Origin: Granulosicoccus sp036478565
Lineage (GTDB): Bacteria > Pseudomonadota > Gammaproteobacteria > Granulosicoccales > Granulosicoccaceae
Length of the DNA stretch: 64,000 nucleotides
Reading direction: 5' to 3'
NCBI GenBank assembly: GCA_965224525.1
Contig: OZ245050.1
Location: forward strand, 4,650,001-4,714,000
Part shown: positions 15,480-23,783 of the stretch, in pieces
How the letters are laid out: each line of letters begins with the position of its first letter
Numbering within the stretch: position 1 is the stretch's first letter
The notes under the pieces: model-generated
What the model was told of the DNA's origin: nothing
The model's database searches: none
The model's input: only the letters and a program-made list of their open reading frames with translations
Position numbers and translations under genes: made by a program

Positions 15480-16430
15480 CTACTTTGCCAAATTTGCCAG
15501 TTTTGTTGAATGTTTTTTTAATTCTGCTTTCAATTCCTCTGGTTCGTATACAACAAAATCAAAGGAAAAGACGGATAATTGTCGTGCCAGCCAATTGAGG
15601 TCCTCTACACTGCCGTTCATGATGACTCCGTCTTTGTCAACTTCCAGGACACCAAGCACATCGAAGACTTCTTTTTGCGCAGTGGCAATATCAGTTTTGA
15701 GCAAAACCTCGAAGGCATACTTCCGTGGCATGGTGGCGATGGCCTGCATCAGATGCGCCAGTGAATCGAAGCTTTCGGGGCGTTCAAAATGCATGTTGAC
15801 TTCTTTGACTTGTGTAATGCGATCTAGCCGAAATGAACGCAGGTCATTTCGGAGATGACAATATCCAACGACATACCATTTATTCAGATAATATGTTAAT
15901 CCAAACGGATCAAAATCACGTTCGGTATCATCGCCTTGGTTGGGATGATATTGAATGTGTACGCGTTGTTGTAATTGCGCGGCACTGCTCATGGCGCTGA
16001 GTATCACTTCACTTGGCGGTGTGGACGGAGCGATACTCTGGTCAAGTGTGATGGTTTCTGTCAGTGCGCGTACGCGGCTCTTTAGATCGAGCGGCATCAC
16101 ACGTTCCAGCTTGACGAATGCGCTTTCGATGGCGCGGTCTGTATCGGCGAGGTTGAGGCGGCGTGCGGAAATTAATCCAACGGTCAATGCCAAAGCCTCT
16201 TCGTTGGTGAACATCATTGGCGGCAGCTTGAATCCAGCAGATAACACATACGCGCCATTACGTCCGCGCTCTGATTCGATGGGAATGCCGAGATCTTGCA
16301 GCATAATAATATAACGCCGCAAAGTGCGGGTAGTCACTTCGATTCGTTGTGCTAGCTCCGAGCCTGACATGCGTCCATGCGCTTGTAGCAATGCCAGCAC
16401 TGCGAGTACACGAGTTGTAGGATGATACAT
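15480..16430 (-). CDS. YafY/WYL-family transcriptional regulator
   Basis: 316 residues. The N-terminal winged HTH (M-S-G-S-E-L-A-Q-R-I-E-V-T-T-R-T-L-R-R-Y-I, about residues 20-42) is followed by a WYL domain (W-Y-V-V-G-Y-C-H-L-R-N-D-L-R-S-F-R-L-D-R-I, about 187-207) and a WCX C-terminal domain. It is probably a ligand-sensing regulator. It is the last gene of a three-gene minus-strand operon, 21 bp after the NIPSNAP gene, so it probably controls that operon. Confidence 0.9.
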   Translation of the reverse strand: MYHPTTRVLAVLALLQAHGRMSGSELAQRIEVTTRTLRRYIIMLQDLGIPIESERGRNGAYVLSAGFKLPPMMFTNEEALALTVGLISARRLNLADTDRAIESAFVKLERVMPLDLKSRVRALTETITLDQSIAPSTPPSEVILSAMSSAAQLQQRVHIQYHPNQGDDTERDFDPFGLTYYLNKWYVVGYCHLRNDLRSFRLDRITQVKEVNMHFERPESFDSLAHLMQAIATMPRKYAFEVLLKTDIATAQKEVFDVLGVLEVDKDGVIMNGSVEDLNWLARQLSVFSFDFVVYEPEELKAELKKHSTKLANLAK

Positions 16431-16451
16431 AATCGGTGAGCATACAGCTGT

Positions 16452-17198
16452 TCAGGGCCTTCCTGTGGTGAGTCGTGAGCGTGGAGTGGGAGCCAGCCTT
16501 AATATTTCTGGTTTGCATTTGAGACGTTTTTTCAGGAATTTTGAAATTTCACTCTTCCAGATTTTTGACTCTTCCAATTCAGCAAGGTGACTTTGATGCG
16601 CCTCTTCCTGCTGAAAGCCTGCGAACCATACGAAGACATGTTCGCCCTCCCGAACAGGCAAACGTGGAAATGTATTCGGGCTATCTTCTGTGACGAAGTA
16701 AGCCAGGACTGAAGCGCCAGCATTCGTGAGTGTGGGCTTTATCGTATTTTCAAAGTAGTTTATGAAATCTGAGTCCACAGGCGCATCAAAATAATAGATG
16801 GTTGCTGTCATAAACCCATCCTGTTTTGTGTGACTGCCTAAAGGTGGATGTTTTCCATTGAGTGAGAATCCAGAGGTTGGGTGAACGAGGCGCAGTAAGA
16901 GGACGTTGTCCGAATCTATCAACGTGGCGTTGGTCTTATCTCGAAGCGCTTTCCAGATCGGTCCAGTGTAAAAGGCAGTCAGCGACTCATTGCGGGCCGA
17001 CATGTCGTTGAAGCCGCGCAGCCAGACACATCGATTGCGGTCGTCAAGGTCATAAAATTGTCCGATGACCTGGATGCCCACGACTTCCTGCGTTTCAATG
17101 AATTTATCTTCAAAAAGTTTGATAAAGCCATCACGCCTGTTGGGTTGATGTGTGTACATTCTGAGGTCAACAATGGGGGAGTAGGTTTTTGCGCTCAT
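16452..17198 (-). CDS. NIPSNAP-like protein
   Basis: 248 residues. Two halves each resemble a NIPSNAP/dimeric alpha-beta barrel unit: V-D-L-R-M-Y-T-H-Q-P-N-R-R-D-G-F-I-K-L-F-E-D with R-C-V-W-L-R-G-F-N-D-M, and a weaker second repeat ending V-F-V-W-F-A-G-F-Q. No catalytic residues can be assigned. It overlaps the upstream gene by 4 bp and sits between it and the YafY regulator. Confidence 0.7.
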   Translation of the reverse strand: MSAKTYSPIVDLRMYTHQPNRRDGFIKLFEDKFIETQEVVGIQVIGQFYDLDDRNRCVWLRGFNDMSARNESLTAFYTGPIWKALRDKTNATLIDSDNVLLLRLVHPTSGFSLNGKHPPLGSHTKQDGFMTATIYYFDAPVDSDFINYFENTIKPTLTNAGASVLAYFVTEDSPNTFPRLPVREGEHVFVWFAGFQQEEAHQSHLAELEESKIWKSEISKFLKKRLKCKPEILRLAPTPRSRLTTGRP

Positions 17199-17671
17199 AC
17201 TCTTTCAAACTCCATGATCCAATTGGTTTCCCAGGTTTTTCCGCCATCGTCTGAAAGCGCCTGCTCCCATTGACAGGAGTCCGCCGTGATCTTTGACCAG
17301 ATGAAGCGGCTGTAGACATGCTTGCCATCATTGACTTCCTGTGCATAAAATTCGCCGAGGCCACCTTTGTAGCCGCCGATCATGGGAATATCCAGCGCTC
17401 CCATTTTGTCCGTTGACCAGTGGATGCTCCACTCTTTTGACTGTGGATTAAATAAACGCAGACTAATAGCATGGACTGTCCCCGTTTTCATATGAATAAT
17501 GTTTTCATCCATGTTGCCTAGTCCGTTCATAATTTTTCGGTCAATGGTCTCGCCTTCAAATTCGACCCAATCCGTTGATCCTTTCAGCCGCTGCGTTAAC
17601 ATGCGGTGATGTACTTTCCAGGTGCCAATCAGGAAATCAAAATCATTTCGCCCGTCGTTTTCTATTTGCAT
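17195..17671 (-). CDS. DUF1579-like small protein
   Basis: 158 residues. D-F-D-F-L-I-G-T-W-K-V-H-H-R near the N-terminus and a repeated beta pattern (I-D-R-K-I-M-N-G-L-G-N-M-D, F-N-P-Q-S-K-E-W-S-I-H-W, G-E-F-Y, W-E-Q-A-L-S-D-D-G-G-K-T-W-E-T-N-W) resemble the DUF1579/lipocalin-like group of unknown function. It is the first gene of the operon with the NIPSNAP and YafY genes. The 229 bases upstream (17672-17900) carry its promoter region and no other gene that I can support. Confidence 0.65.
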   Translation of the reverse strand: MQIENDGRNDFDFLIGTWKVHHRMLTQRLKGSTDWVEFEGETIDRKIMNGLGNMDENIIHMKTGTVHAISLRLFNPQSKEWSIHWSTDKMGALDIPMIGGYKGGLGEFYAQEVNDGKHVYSRFIWSKITADSCQWEQALSDDGGKTWETNWIMEFERV

Positions 17672-17900
17672 TGTCTGCTCCTTATAGAGTGTGTTGAACT
17701 ACACCTTCAGTGTAAGGAGTAAACAGGACAGGTTTGTTCCTAATTAAAAATTAAAACTCTCGTCATTGAAGCAGCCTGTACAGCCTATAAAGAGAAGAGT
17801 TGCACCATCAGCATGAAGCACTTCGGTAAAGCCTTTGAAGCATTAGAGCACGAATCTCTGGAAGAAAAATAGTCAGTTAAAGTGATGCAAAAACATAGAT

Positions 17901-18495
17901 TCAAAGATAATCGGAAAACGCGCCGGATTTCCGCACGAACAGGTCAGCGCTCTGAAATGCATTGGCGATGTAGATAAATACACAGACCTCCAATGCCCGC
18001 CGATCAAGCACTGTGACATCCCCCTCTTTTGTTTGCACAAAGGCTTGCCAGCGTTGCGAGGTAAAACCTTTATAGACGGTGTCAGGGATGTGTCTCTGTC
18101 GGGACAGTGGGTTATTTCGCACCACCTCATAGGCGTCAAGCAGACGGTTATCTTGCGTGAACGATACGATTTCCAATTGCTCCAGGAGACGCATTAGCAC
18201 GGTGCGATTCACCGCGTGTTCCGGCCACAGCATTGGCAGAAAATTGTTGTCGTGTTGGTTCGTCACAGCCTGCAACTTCACGCCGAGCGCTTCTATGCCG
18301 CCTTGTTCCTCCAGCACGGAACGGATACCGCTGCCCAGATCAGCATCGTGCGTTGAGTTAATCGTACAGCGAAGCACTTGGGCCAAAACGTCGATCAACG
18401 ACTCTCCACCTTGCGTTTTGTTCTCTGTGGAACAATTTGTAGACTGGTAGATCGCAGTATGAGAAAACGTATCAAGTATATAATTTGATCTCATG
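17901..18495 (-). pseudogene. tnpA: Tn3-family transposase fragment
   Basis: From about 18495 the frame reads S-N-Y-I-L-D-T-F, E-S-L-I-D-V-L-A-Q-V, Q-G-G-I-E-A-L-G-V-K-L, L-L-E-Q-L-E-I-V-S, G-F-T-S-Q-R-W-Q-A-F and R-R-A-L-E-V-C-V-F-I-Y-I-A-N-A-F-Q-S-A-D-L-F. This is the internal helical region of Tn3 TnpA ahead of its catalytic core. Only about 195 of roughly 1000 residues are present and no resolvase or terminal repeats are seen. It is a relic. Confidence 0.75.
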
Positions 18496-18573
18496 ACGAC
18501 AGAACCTTTCGCAAAGTGCGTAAGTAATCTGATTCGCTGCCAGCGGCAGCACGATAATTTAAACTTGCAATAA

Positions 18574-18591
18574 TGTACAAATATATGTACA
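18574..18591. promoter_or_regulatory. TGTACA-n6-TGTACA operator
   Basis: TGTACAAATATATGTACA consists of two palindromic TGTACA half sites, 7 bp before the toxin start at 18599. Likely autoregulatory site of the toxin-antitoxin operon. Confidence 0.5.
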
Positions 18592-18598
18592 GTTATGT

Positions 18599-18943
18599 GT
18601 GGACGAGTTATCTGATATTTGGTGGGAGGGATCAAACAAGGAAGACTTAGCAGCAATTCCAGCGGATTCCAGACATGCAATGGGATACCAGCTACATCTT
18701 GTTCAGACAGGACAAATGCCAGAAGACTGGAAACCATTAAAGAAACTTGGGAAAGGGGTATCAGGCATGTACGAGATTCGTATTTCTATTGATGCGAGTA
18801 TTTATCGTACTGCCTATGTAACGAAATTTGCTGACGTGGTTACGGTGCCCCATTGTTGGCAGAAAACGACAAACACTAGGTCGCTGAAAGACAAACAGTT
18901 GATTGTGAAACGGTACCGGTCTGCACAGGAAATATTAAAATGA
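18599..18943 (+). CDS. HigB/Gp49-like (PF05973) RelE-superfamily toxin
   Basis: 114 residues from a GTG. A-I-P-A-D-S-R-H-A-M-G-Y-Q-L, D-W-K-P-L-K-K-L-G-K-G-V, E-I-R-I-S-I-D-A-S-I-Y-R-T-A-Y-V and V-P-H-C-W-Q-K-T-T follow the phage-derived Gp49/HigB family, which cleaves mRNA at the ribosome. It lacks an obvious Shine-Dalgarno sequence; the operator lies immediately upstream. It overlaps the antitoxin by ATGA. Distant paralogue of the toxins at 14763 and 52390. Confidence 0.87.
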   Translation: MDELSDIWWEGSNKEDLAAIPADSRHAMGYQLHLVQTGQMPEDWKPLKKLGKGVSGMYEIRISIDASIYRTAYVTKFADVVTVPHCWQKTTNTRSLKDKQLIVKRYRSAQEILK

Positions 18944-19215
18944 GTGGAAAGAGAACAAAAGGCTCAGTGTTCGATGCAATCGAAGAAGACGCAGGTGTTG
19001 CCGAGCAGCTCAAAATAAAAGCGGCGCTGATGGATTGCATTCGGAACTACATTAAAAACAATGAACTAACTCAACAAGGCGCTGCTGACTTGATGGGAGT
19101 GCAGCGATCCAGAATAGGCGACGTGTCTCGCGGTCACATTAGCGTGTTCTCAATAGATGCACTGGTGGCAATGGCAGCTAGAGTGGGTTTACACCCGGTT
19201 AAGATCGCGGCATAA
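18940..19215 (+). CDS. XRE-family antitoxin (COG5606-like)
   Basis: 91 residues. The HTH is L-T-Q-Q-G-A-A-D-L-M-G-V-Q-R-S-R-I-G-D-V-S (about residues 48-68), followed by S-I-D-A-L-V-A-M-A-A-R-V-G. It is translationally coupled to the upstream toxin. Like other members it should neutralise the toxin and repress from the palindrome at 18574. Confidence 0.88.
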   Translation: MSGKRTKGSVFDAIEEDAGVAEQLKIKAALMDCIRNYIKNNELTQQGAADLMGVQRSRIGDVSRGHISVFSIDALVAMAARVGLHPVKIAA

Positions 19216-19282
19216 AGGGCATAAATAATTTAATCGTGATCGGTATTGCACTGTTTGTAGGTTAGAGTCATAACCCAACAAT

Positions 19283-19373
19283 ACGCAACAATCGGAAGTT
19301 TGCAGCCGGCGCAGAACGATGAGTGCCTCACAACCTGCGCCGGCTGCAAACTCCGTTGAGCTGAGCGTTATGT
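19283..19373 (+). repeat. attC site d
   Basis: ACGCAAC at 19283 and GTTATGT at 19367 enclose strongly complementary arms GTTTGCAGCCGGCGCAG and CTGCGCCGGCTGCAAAC. A near-identical arm sequence occurs at 23180-23273. Orientation +. Confidence 0.85.
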
Positions 19374-19404
19374 GCTCTCACTACTGTTAGGAGGAATAAC
19401 ATAA

Positions 19405-19866
19405 ATGTCACTCGAAACCCCACCAGTCGCACGGGCGACAATGCTCATTCGTCGACCAGTTAAGGAAGTGTTCAATGCATTCGTCGATCCTGTCGTGACG
19501 ACTAAATTCTGGTTCAGCCGATCCACAGGCCCTCTTAGTGAGGGTAAAACCGTGACATGGCACTGGGATCACTATGGTGTTTCAGGCGAGGTTTTTGTAC
19601 AAACTATTGAAGAAAATCGACGAATAGAAATCGAGTGGCCAACTCCTGTTGAATGGGTGTTTACTTCGAGAGGCGATACTACCTTTGTTTCGATAACGGC
19701 TTCAGGTTTTACGGGAATCGATGATGAACAGGTCGCGCAAGCATTGGATTCTACTGAGGGTTTCAATCTCGTGATATCCGCCTGTAAAGCTCTCCTTGAG
19801 CACGGTATTGAGCTCAAGCTTGTTACTGATAAAAACCCTGACGCCAGAGGTGACAGTGGCACTTAA
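19405..19866 (+). CDS. SRPBCC/AHSA1-like protein
   Basis: 153 residues with a good Shine-Dalgarno sequence (AGGAGG at about 19391). R-A-T-M-L-I-R-R-P-V-K-E-V-F-N-A-F-V-D-P, F-W-F-S-R-S-T-G-P-L, V-T-W-H-W and the C-terminal helix G-F-N-L-V-I-S-A-C-K-A-L-L-E-H-G-I-E-L form the START/SRPBCC helix-grip pattern (Activator of Hsp90 homologue 1-like). It probably binds a hydrophobic ligand; substrate unknown. It begins 32 bp after the attC core. Confidence 0.85.
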   Translation: MSLETPPVARATMLIRRPVKEVFNAFVDPVVTTKFWFSRSTGPLSEGKTVTWHWDHYGVSGEVFVQTIEENRRIEIEWPTPVEWVFTSRGDTTFVSITASGFTGIDDEQVAQALDSTEGFNLVISACKALLEHGIELKLVTDKNPDARGDSGT

Positions 19867-19915
19867 GAATTCAATCAACTTCGCGCCTTCGGCGCCGATC
19901 ATTGAGGCGTTGGTA
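19861..19915 (+). repeat. possible short attC
   Basis: A 55-bp element with TTCGCGCC-TTCG-GGCGC stem pieces, TCAA/TTGA arms and a terminal GAGGC-GTTGG. It looks like a short attC, but its R'' (CTTAAGA) lacks the AAC, so support is partial. It lies exactly between two cassette-type genes. Confidence 0.45.
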
Positions 19916-19944
19916 CAAAACCAACGTCGACCTCAGAGGTGAAC

Positions 19945-20370
19945 ATGAGCCAGAATGAATTAGAATCCTTAGTCCTAAATCCCGATGATGGTCGTGCTTA
20001 CCCTATGGGCCGAATGTCTGCGGTCTTTAAGGCAGATATTGAAGAAACAAATTCGACTTTATCTGTTTCTGAGTGGTGGCTTGAACCAAATACAGAAGGC
20101 CCACATGTTCACAAACATCCAGAAACTCATCTCTTCTATGTAATTGAAGGTAACCTGGCGGTCTATCTCCAGGGTAAAAACTGGTTTGAGGCAGAGAAAG
20201 GTTCGTACATTTATATCCCTGGTGGAACAGAACATGGTTTTGAAAATCGAAGCGACAACACCGTCGGTTTTATGTCTATCAACACACCAGGTGGCTTTGA
20301 AGAAAGTATCCCTCACATTGTGAATTATTTGGGAGAGAATCCACTTGGTGATGCAAAAACGAGCACATAA
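19945..20370 (+). CDS. cupin-domain protein
   Basis: 141 residues from the ATG at 19945. One cupin fold: E-G-P-H-V-H-K-H-P-E-T-H-L-F-Y-V-I-E-G (metal ligands H-x-H and E) and G-S-Y-I-Y-I-P-G-G-T-E-H-G-F (third histidine). It is probably a metal-binding enzyme or sensor of unknown substrate. Its stop codon overlaps R'' of the attC at 20365, as expected of a cassette gene. Confidence 0.88.
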   Translation: MSQNELESLVLNPDDGRAYPMGRMSAVFKADIEETNSTLSVSEWWLEPNTEGPHVHKHPETHLFYVIEGNLAVYLQGKNWFEAEKGSYIYIPGGTEHGFENRSDNTVGFMSINTPGGFEESIPHIVNYLGENPLGDAKTST

Positions 20371-20455
20371 CAAGGCAAATTCACTCGGACGCCAAAAAGC
20401 GGCGTTCGCTATCGCTCACTCTGCTTTTTACCGCTGGTGATTTGCGACGTTAGGC
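20365..20455 (+). repeat. attC site e
   Basis: ACATAAC opens and GTTAGGC closes a 91-bp site. GGACGCCAAAAAGCGGCG and the complementary CTGCTTTTTACCGC-type arm form the stem. This is the TAACAAGGCAAA...TTTGCGACGTTAGGC class common in Gammaproteobacteria. Confidence 0.85.
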
Positions 20456-20530
20456 TTCATTCGGAAGTCTTTTGCAAGTGTTTGTCATCAATGCTAGTAT
20501 TATATACAGCAATAAATGAGCTGAGTATTC

Positions 20531-21247
20531 GTGGTTAATTTGAGAGACGAGTTTAAAGAGCGAACACGCCGACTACTTGAAGATAGAGTGCGAAGTTGTT
20601 GCTCCAATCCGGATTGTCGATGCCCTACAAGTGGTCCAGGATCATTTGAGGATAGTGTGAAGCGGGTGGGTTGTGCTTCACATATCACAGCAGCCTCTCT
20701 AGGAGGACCTAGATACAACCGGAACCTTTCATCCGAAGAAAGGAGATCTGCTCAGAACGGAATCTGGTTGTGCTGCAACTGCCATGTTCTGGTGGATAGT
20801 GACCCAATAGCATATCCAGTTGATTTACTAGTTCAGTGGAAAGCCTATTCTGAATATCTGTGTAACTGCGAACTTGAAGGGGCAGTTAATCTGCACGAAG
20901 AAGGTGATCTTTGTGGATATTGTGGCACGTTAGTGCAAACAGGGATGCGTGTCTGTACCGGTTGCTCTGCGGAAACTATTATTGGTTCAACCAGAAATGA
21001 GTGGCGAGCGGATTTTTCCCAAAGTGCTTGCCTCTCTGGACTATCTGTCTTCATGCTGCTAGGAGTCCCGAGCCTTGTCAATTTAAATACAGGTACAAGT
21101 ATTCCTGAGTATTGGGGATTATCGGTATTAGCGGTCTTACCTTTGTCGGCCGCTACAGCTTTTGTGATCGGTTATTTGTGGTCTTTTAGAGAAGACAACC
21201 GACGTGCTAAGAGCGGAGTACGGTTCTTAAGGTATATGCAATCCTGA
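20531..21247 (+). CDS. HNH-like and zinc-ribbon membrane protein
   Basis: 238 residues from a GTG. Residues about 15-100 look like an HNH endonuclease: C-C-S-N-P-D-C-R-C-P-T-S-G-P, G-C-A-S-H-I-T-A-A-S-L-G-G-P-R-Y-N, R-S-A-Q-N-G-I-W-L-C-C-N-C-H-V-L-V-D. Residues 130-148 form a zinc ribbon (C-G-Y-C...C-T-G-C). Two hydrophobic segments follow (about 170-186 and 195-215). The arrangement (HNH outside the usual MCR context, ribbon, membrane anchor) suggests a membrane-tethered nuclease. It stands alone between two attC sites. A defence role is inference. Confidence 0.65.
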   Translation: MVNLRDEFKERTRRLLEDRVRSCCSNPDCRCPTSGPGSFEDSVKRVGCASHITAASLGGPRYNRNLSSEERRSAQNGIWLCCNCHVLVDSDPIAYPVDLLVQWKAYSEYLCNCELEGAVNLHEEGDLCGYCGTLVQTGMRVCTGCSAETIIGSTRNEWRADFSQSACLSGLSVFMLLGVPSLVNLNTGTSIPEYWGLSVLAVLPLSAATAFVIGYLWSFREDNRRAKSGVRFLRYMQS

Positions 21248-21274
21248 CATTGTTTGAGTTCTTAGCGTCCGGAA

Positions 21275-21375
21275 AACTAACGGGGCAATGAAACCGATAG
21301 CTGCGCGTCGGACGGACCGATGAGAATCTCACAACTATGCTCGATGTGCAGCTACAGGTTGTCTTGATGTTAGGC
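21275..21375 (+). repeat. attC site f
   Basis: AACTAAC and GTTAGGC bound a 101-bp quasi-palindrome (GATAGCTGCGCGTC... against ...GATGTGCAGCTA). Orientation +. Confidence 0.75.
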
Positions 21376-21387
21376 CATGAGATAAAA

Positions 21388-21966
21388 ATGGACTCAGCTA
21401 CCGAATATGAAAAAAATGCACTCGATTACTTGCGCGGAAGAGATGAGTCGTTGGTCGGCTATAAAGTCGCGCGTCTGTGGGCCAACAAATTACCAGCGGG
21501 TTCGGAAGTAGTCGAAATTGCTTGTGGAGGTGGATATCCTGTTACAAAAGAGCTTTCCGATGCTGGATTGAATATATGGGCAATTGATAGCTCAAAAACA
21601 CTGCTAGCTGAGTTTAAGAAAAGGTTCCCCAAAATCCAGGTAAAAAATGAAAGGGCTCAAGACACTGATTTCTTTGGAAGAAAATTTGACGCGGCAATAG
21701 CAATTGGCTTCATATTCTTGTTGCCAGATTATGAGCAAGATGAATTAGTAAAACAAATTTCTAGCATATTAAAGCGTGGTGGGAAGTTTCTCTTTACGGC
21801 TCCGATCCAAACTGGAATCTGGCGCGATCTAAATACTGGAATTCAATGCAGTTCACTCGGATTAAGCAAGTATCAAGAAATACTGAACAAATCGGGTTTC
21901 AAATTTGTTTCTACTATCGAGGATGCAGGCGAAAATAATTATTATGAAGCTGAGAAGTTGGCCTAA
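21388..21966 (+). CDS. class I SAM-dependent methyltransferase
   Basis: 192 residues from the ATG at 21388, which lies after the attC core; an earlier in-frame start at 21337 would put codons inside the recombination site. Motif I is V-V-E-I-A-C-G-G-G-Y-P-V-T (about residues 36-48), then W-A-I-D-S-S (acidic after beta 2), D-A-A-I-A-I-G-F-I-F-L-L and R-G-G-K-F-L-F-T-A-P. It is a small-molecule type methyltransferase; substrate unknown. The stop codon lies in R'' of the next attC. Confidence 0.85.
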   Translation: MDSATEYEKNALDYLRGRDESLVGYKVARLWANKLPAGSEVVEIACGGGYPVTKELSDAGLNIWAIDSSKTLLAEFKKRFPKIQVKNERAQDTDFFGRKFDAAIAIGFIFLLPDYEQDELVKQISSILKRGGKFLFTAPIQTGIWRDLNTGIQCSSLGLSKYQEILNKSGFKFVSTIEDAGENNYYEAEKLA

Positions 21967-21967
21967 C

Positions 21968-23179
21968 AAGCGACTGTGATCCCAAGTCAAGACCTATAGC
22001 AATAAATATTCAAGTCAGATTCCATTCCTTATCGTCGCGTACCATGGCGTTGAGCATGGTGACCATCTTTCTCATGCAACCTGTAAGTGCGACCTTCTTG
22101 TGCTTGCCAGCTGCAACCAGTTTTTCATAAAACGCTTTGATTATTTTGTTGTGTTGAATGGCACTGAGCATAGCCATAAACAGAACAGTTCTGATCGGTG
22201 CTCTGCCACCACGGATGCGACGTTTGCCATCCATCTTGCCCGAGTCGCGGTTAAACGGTGCCAGGCCACACAGGGCGGCAATCTTGCGATTGGAGAGCAG
22301 GCCCAGCTCTGGCAGCTCACCAAGCAAAGTGAAGGCAACGCCATCACCGATGCCCGGGGCGGATTTGAGGATGTCGTATGTTCTGCGCCATTCGGTAATG
22401 ACGTCCAGCTCCTTCTTCAGACGCGAATGGATCCACGCAATCTCTTTGTCCAGCATTTTCAGCAGACGCGTATGGCTGGCAGCGATGAGGGTGGAAGCTT
22501 GCTGAGTTCGATTCAGTTCCTGAGTACGGCTTTCCATCAATTGTCTCTTGCGAAACAGTAAATCCCTGAATATGCGTACTTTTTTGCTCGGTAGCGTTCT
22601 GAGCTTCGGTTTCATGGTTGCACCAAATTGCGCAATGACACGAGAATCGATCCTGTCCGTTTTGGCCAATACTCCCTGGGCATTGGCAAACTGACGAACC
22701 CGAATGGGCGACATGACGATGACAGGCAATTGACGCTCCACACAGCACTCGACAAATGCCTGTTCATACCCGCCGGTTGCTTCGACAATAATACGCGTCA
22801 GCCGGTAGCGCTTCAGTTGCTTGACCAAATTGCGTATTTCAATTGGTGTGTTGTCGGTAACCCAGTGTTTATCCAGTTCAAGAACATAGACATCCAGAGT
22901 AGACTTACCAACGTCGATGCCGATGTTTCTATCCTTGCTTTCAATGCGTGCTTTGGTAGTTGAATTCATATCTCACCCTTGCTACATTCGAGCTCGAGGC
23001 TCTTTCGACTGTTCGAGTTAAAAAAGTAGAATCGATATGACGCCCATGCTTGTTAACGGGCTCGATTGTTCGGCGCCTAAACTGCACCGGGCTGTCATAT
23101 CGAAAACCTGCTGCTACAGGTTTGGGCCTTACACTAACTCACTTTGGGTATGGCTGAAAATACGATGTTTCAATCATAC
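21968..23179 (-). mobile_element. IS1111-attC (IS110-family) element, copy A
   Basis: 1212 bp placed exactly between GCCTAAC and AATTCG of an attC. Ends on the plus strand are AAGCGACTGTGATCCC and ...CAATCATAC; the same ends bound copy B at 56315-59993. No target duplication, as usual for IS110. One intact transposase gene. The 200 bp upstream of it contain an inverted pair around CGATTGTTCGGCG. Confidence 0.85.
22010..22969 (-). CDS. IS110/IS1111-family transposase
   Basis: 319 residues. The N-terminal DEDD RuvC-like domain starts N-I-G-I-D-V-G-K-S-T-L-D-V-Y-V and includes V-V-E-A-T-G-G-Y-type and K-T-D-R-I-D-S-R motifs. The C-terminal Transposase_20 domain has S-A-P-G-I-G-D-G-V-A and G-L-A-P-F-N-R-D-S-G-K-M with the proposed catalytic serine. 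IS110 enzymes are guided by element-encoded bridge RNAs; a non-coding segment suitable for one exists upstream (22970-23179). Frame intact. Confidence 0.92.
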   Translation of the reverse strand: MNSTTKARIESKDRNIGIDVGKSTLDVYVLELDKHWVTDNTPIEIRNLVKQLKRYRLTRIIVEATGGYEQAFVECCVERQLPVIVMSPIRVRQFANAQGVLAKTDRIDSRVIAQFGATMKPKLRTLPSKKVRIFRDLLFRKRQLMESRTQELNRTQQASTLIAASHTRLLKMLDKEIAWIHSRLKKELDVITEWRRTYDILKSAPGIGDGVAFTLLGELPELGLLSNRKIAALCGLAPFNRDSGKMDGKRRIRGGRAPIRTVLFMAMLSAIQHNKIIKAFYEKLVAAGKHKKVALTGCMRKMVTMLNAMVRDDKEWNLT

Positions 23180-23269
23180 AATTCGTTGCAGACGGAAATT
23201 TGCAGCCGGCGCAGAACGATGAGTGCCTCACAACCTGCGCCGGCTGCAAACTCCGTTGAGCTGAGCGTT

Positions 23270-23730
23270 GAGGCTGTAGGAAAACCCCATTGACCCCTGT
23301 TTTTGTCGAGACTTACGCGTCTCATTATTCTAAAATGGAGCCATTGTTCGTTTAGTGGATTTCAGTATGGCTCGCTATAAAGACTACAATCTGGGCCAAA
23401 GTAAACTGATACCCATCGTCTTCAGCGAACAAATAACACCAGGCATCTTTGAGCACACGCTGAGTTTTCTTATTGACGAACACCTCGACATGAGTTTGTT
23501 TGATGCGCGCTATAAAAAGGATGAGGTGGGTAGTCCCGCCTACGATCCCGCGCTTTTACTGAAAATTACTCTTGCCGCCTACGCGCGGGGCCGTAAGTCC
23601 AGCCGCCAGATCGAACGGTTGTGCCGGGAGAATGTAATTTTCATGGCACTGTCCGCCGATAGCCAACCGCACTTCACCATGATTGCCGGTTTTATCGCCC
23701 GGACGGGCGATGTTATAGAGTCCTTATTTG
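23270..23730 (+). mobile_element. IS1182-type element, copy 2, 3' truncated
   Basis: It begins GAGGCTGTAGGAAAACCCC directly after the attC GTT, as in copy 1. It ends at about 23730 where GTAAGCGTCACG, an IS66-type terminus, begins. Confidence 0.8.
23355..23730 (+). pseudogene. IS1182 transposase N-terminal fragment
   Basis: About 125 residues nearly identical to the start of the transposase at 1709 (M-x-F-x-M-A-R-Y-K-D-Y-N-L, D-A-R-Y-K, G-S-P-A-Y-D-P-A-L-L-L-K). Homology ends at V-I-E-S-L-F, followed by unrelated codons to 23798. Confidence 0.88.
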
Positions 23731-23783
23731 TAAGCGTCACGCCAGCTTTGACTGCGCGGCTGATCTCAATCGTTATGTGCGCA
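23731..23783 (+). mobile_element. IS66-type end remnant
   Basis: GTAAGCGTCACG at 23731 matches the inverted IS66 right end at 10137-10148. Only about 50 bp remain before vapC. Confidence 0.4.

Larger units (their letters stand above)
21961..23273 (+). repeat. attC site g/h, split by an IS110-family element
   Basis: R'' GCCTAAC is at 21961-21967. The site resumes AATTCGTTGCAG at 23180, with arms TTTGCAGCCGGCGCAG and CTGCGCCGGCTGCAAA, and ends GTT at 23267-23269, where an IS1182-type copy begins. Without insertions it would be an attC of about 100 bp, very similar to the one at 19283. Confidence 0.8.
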
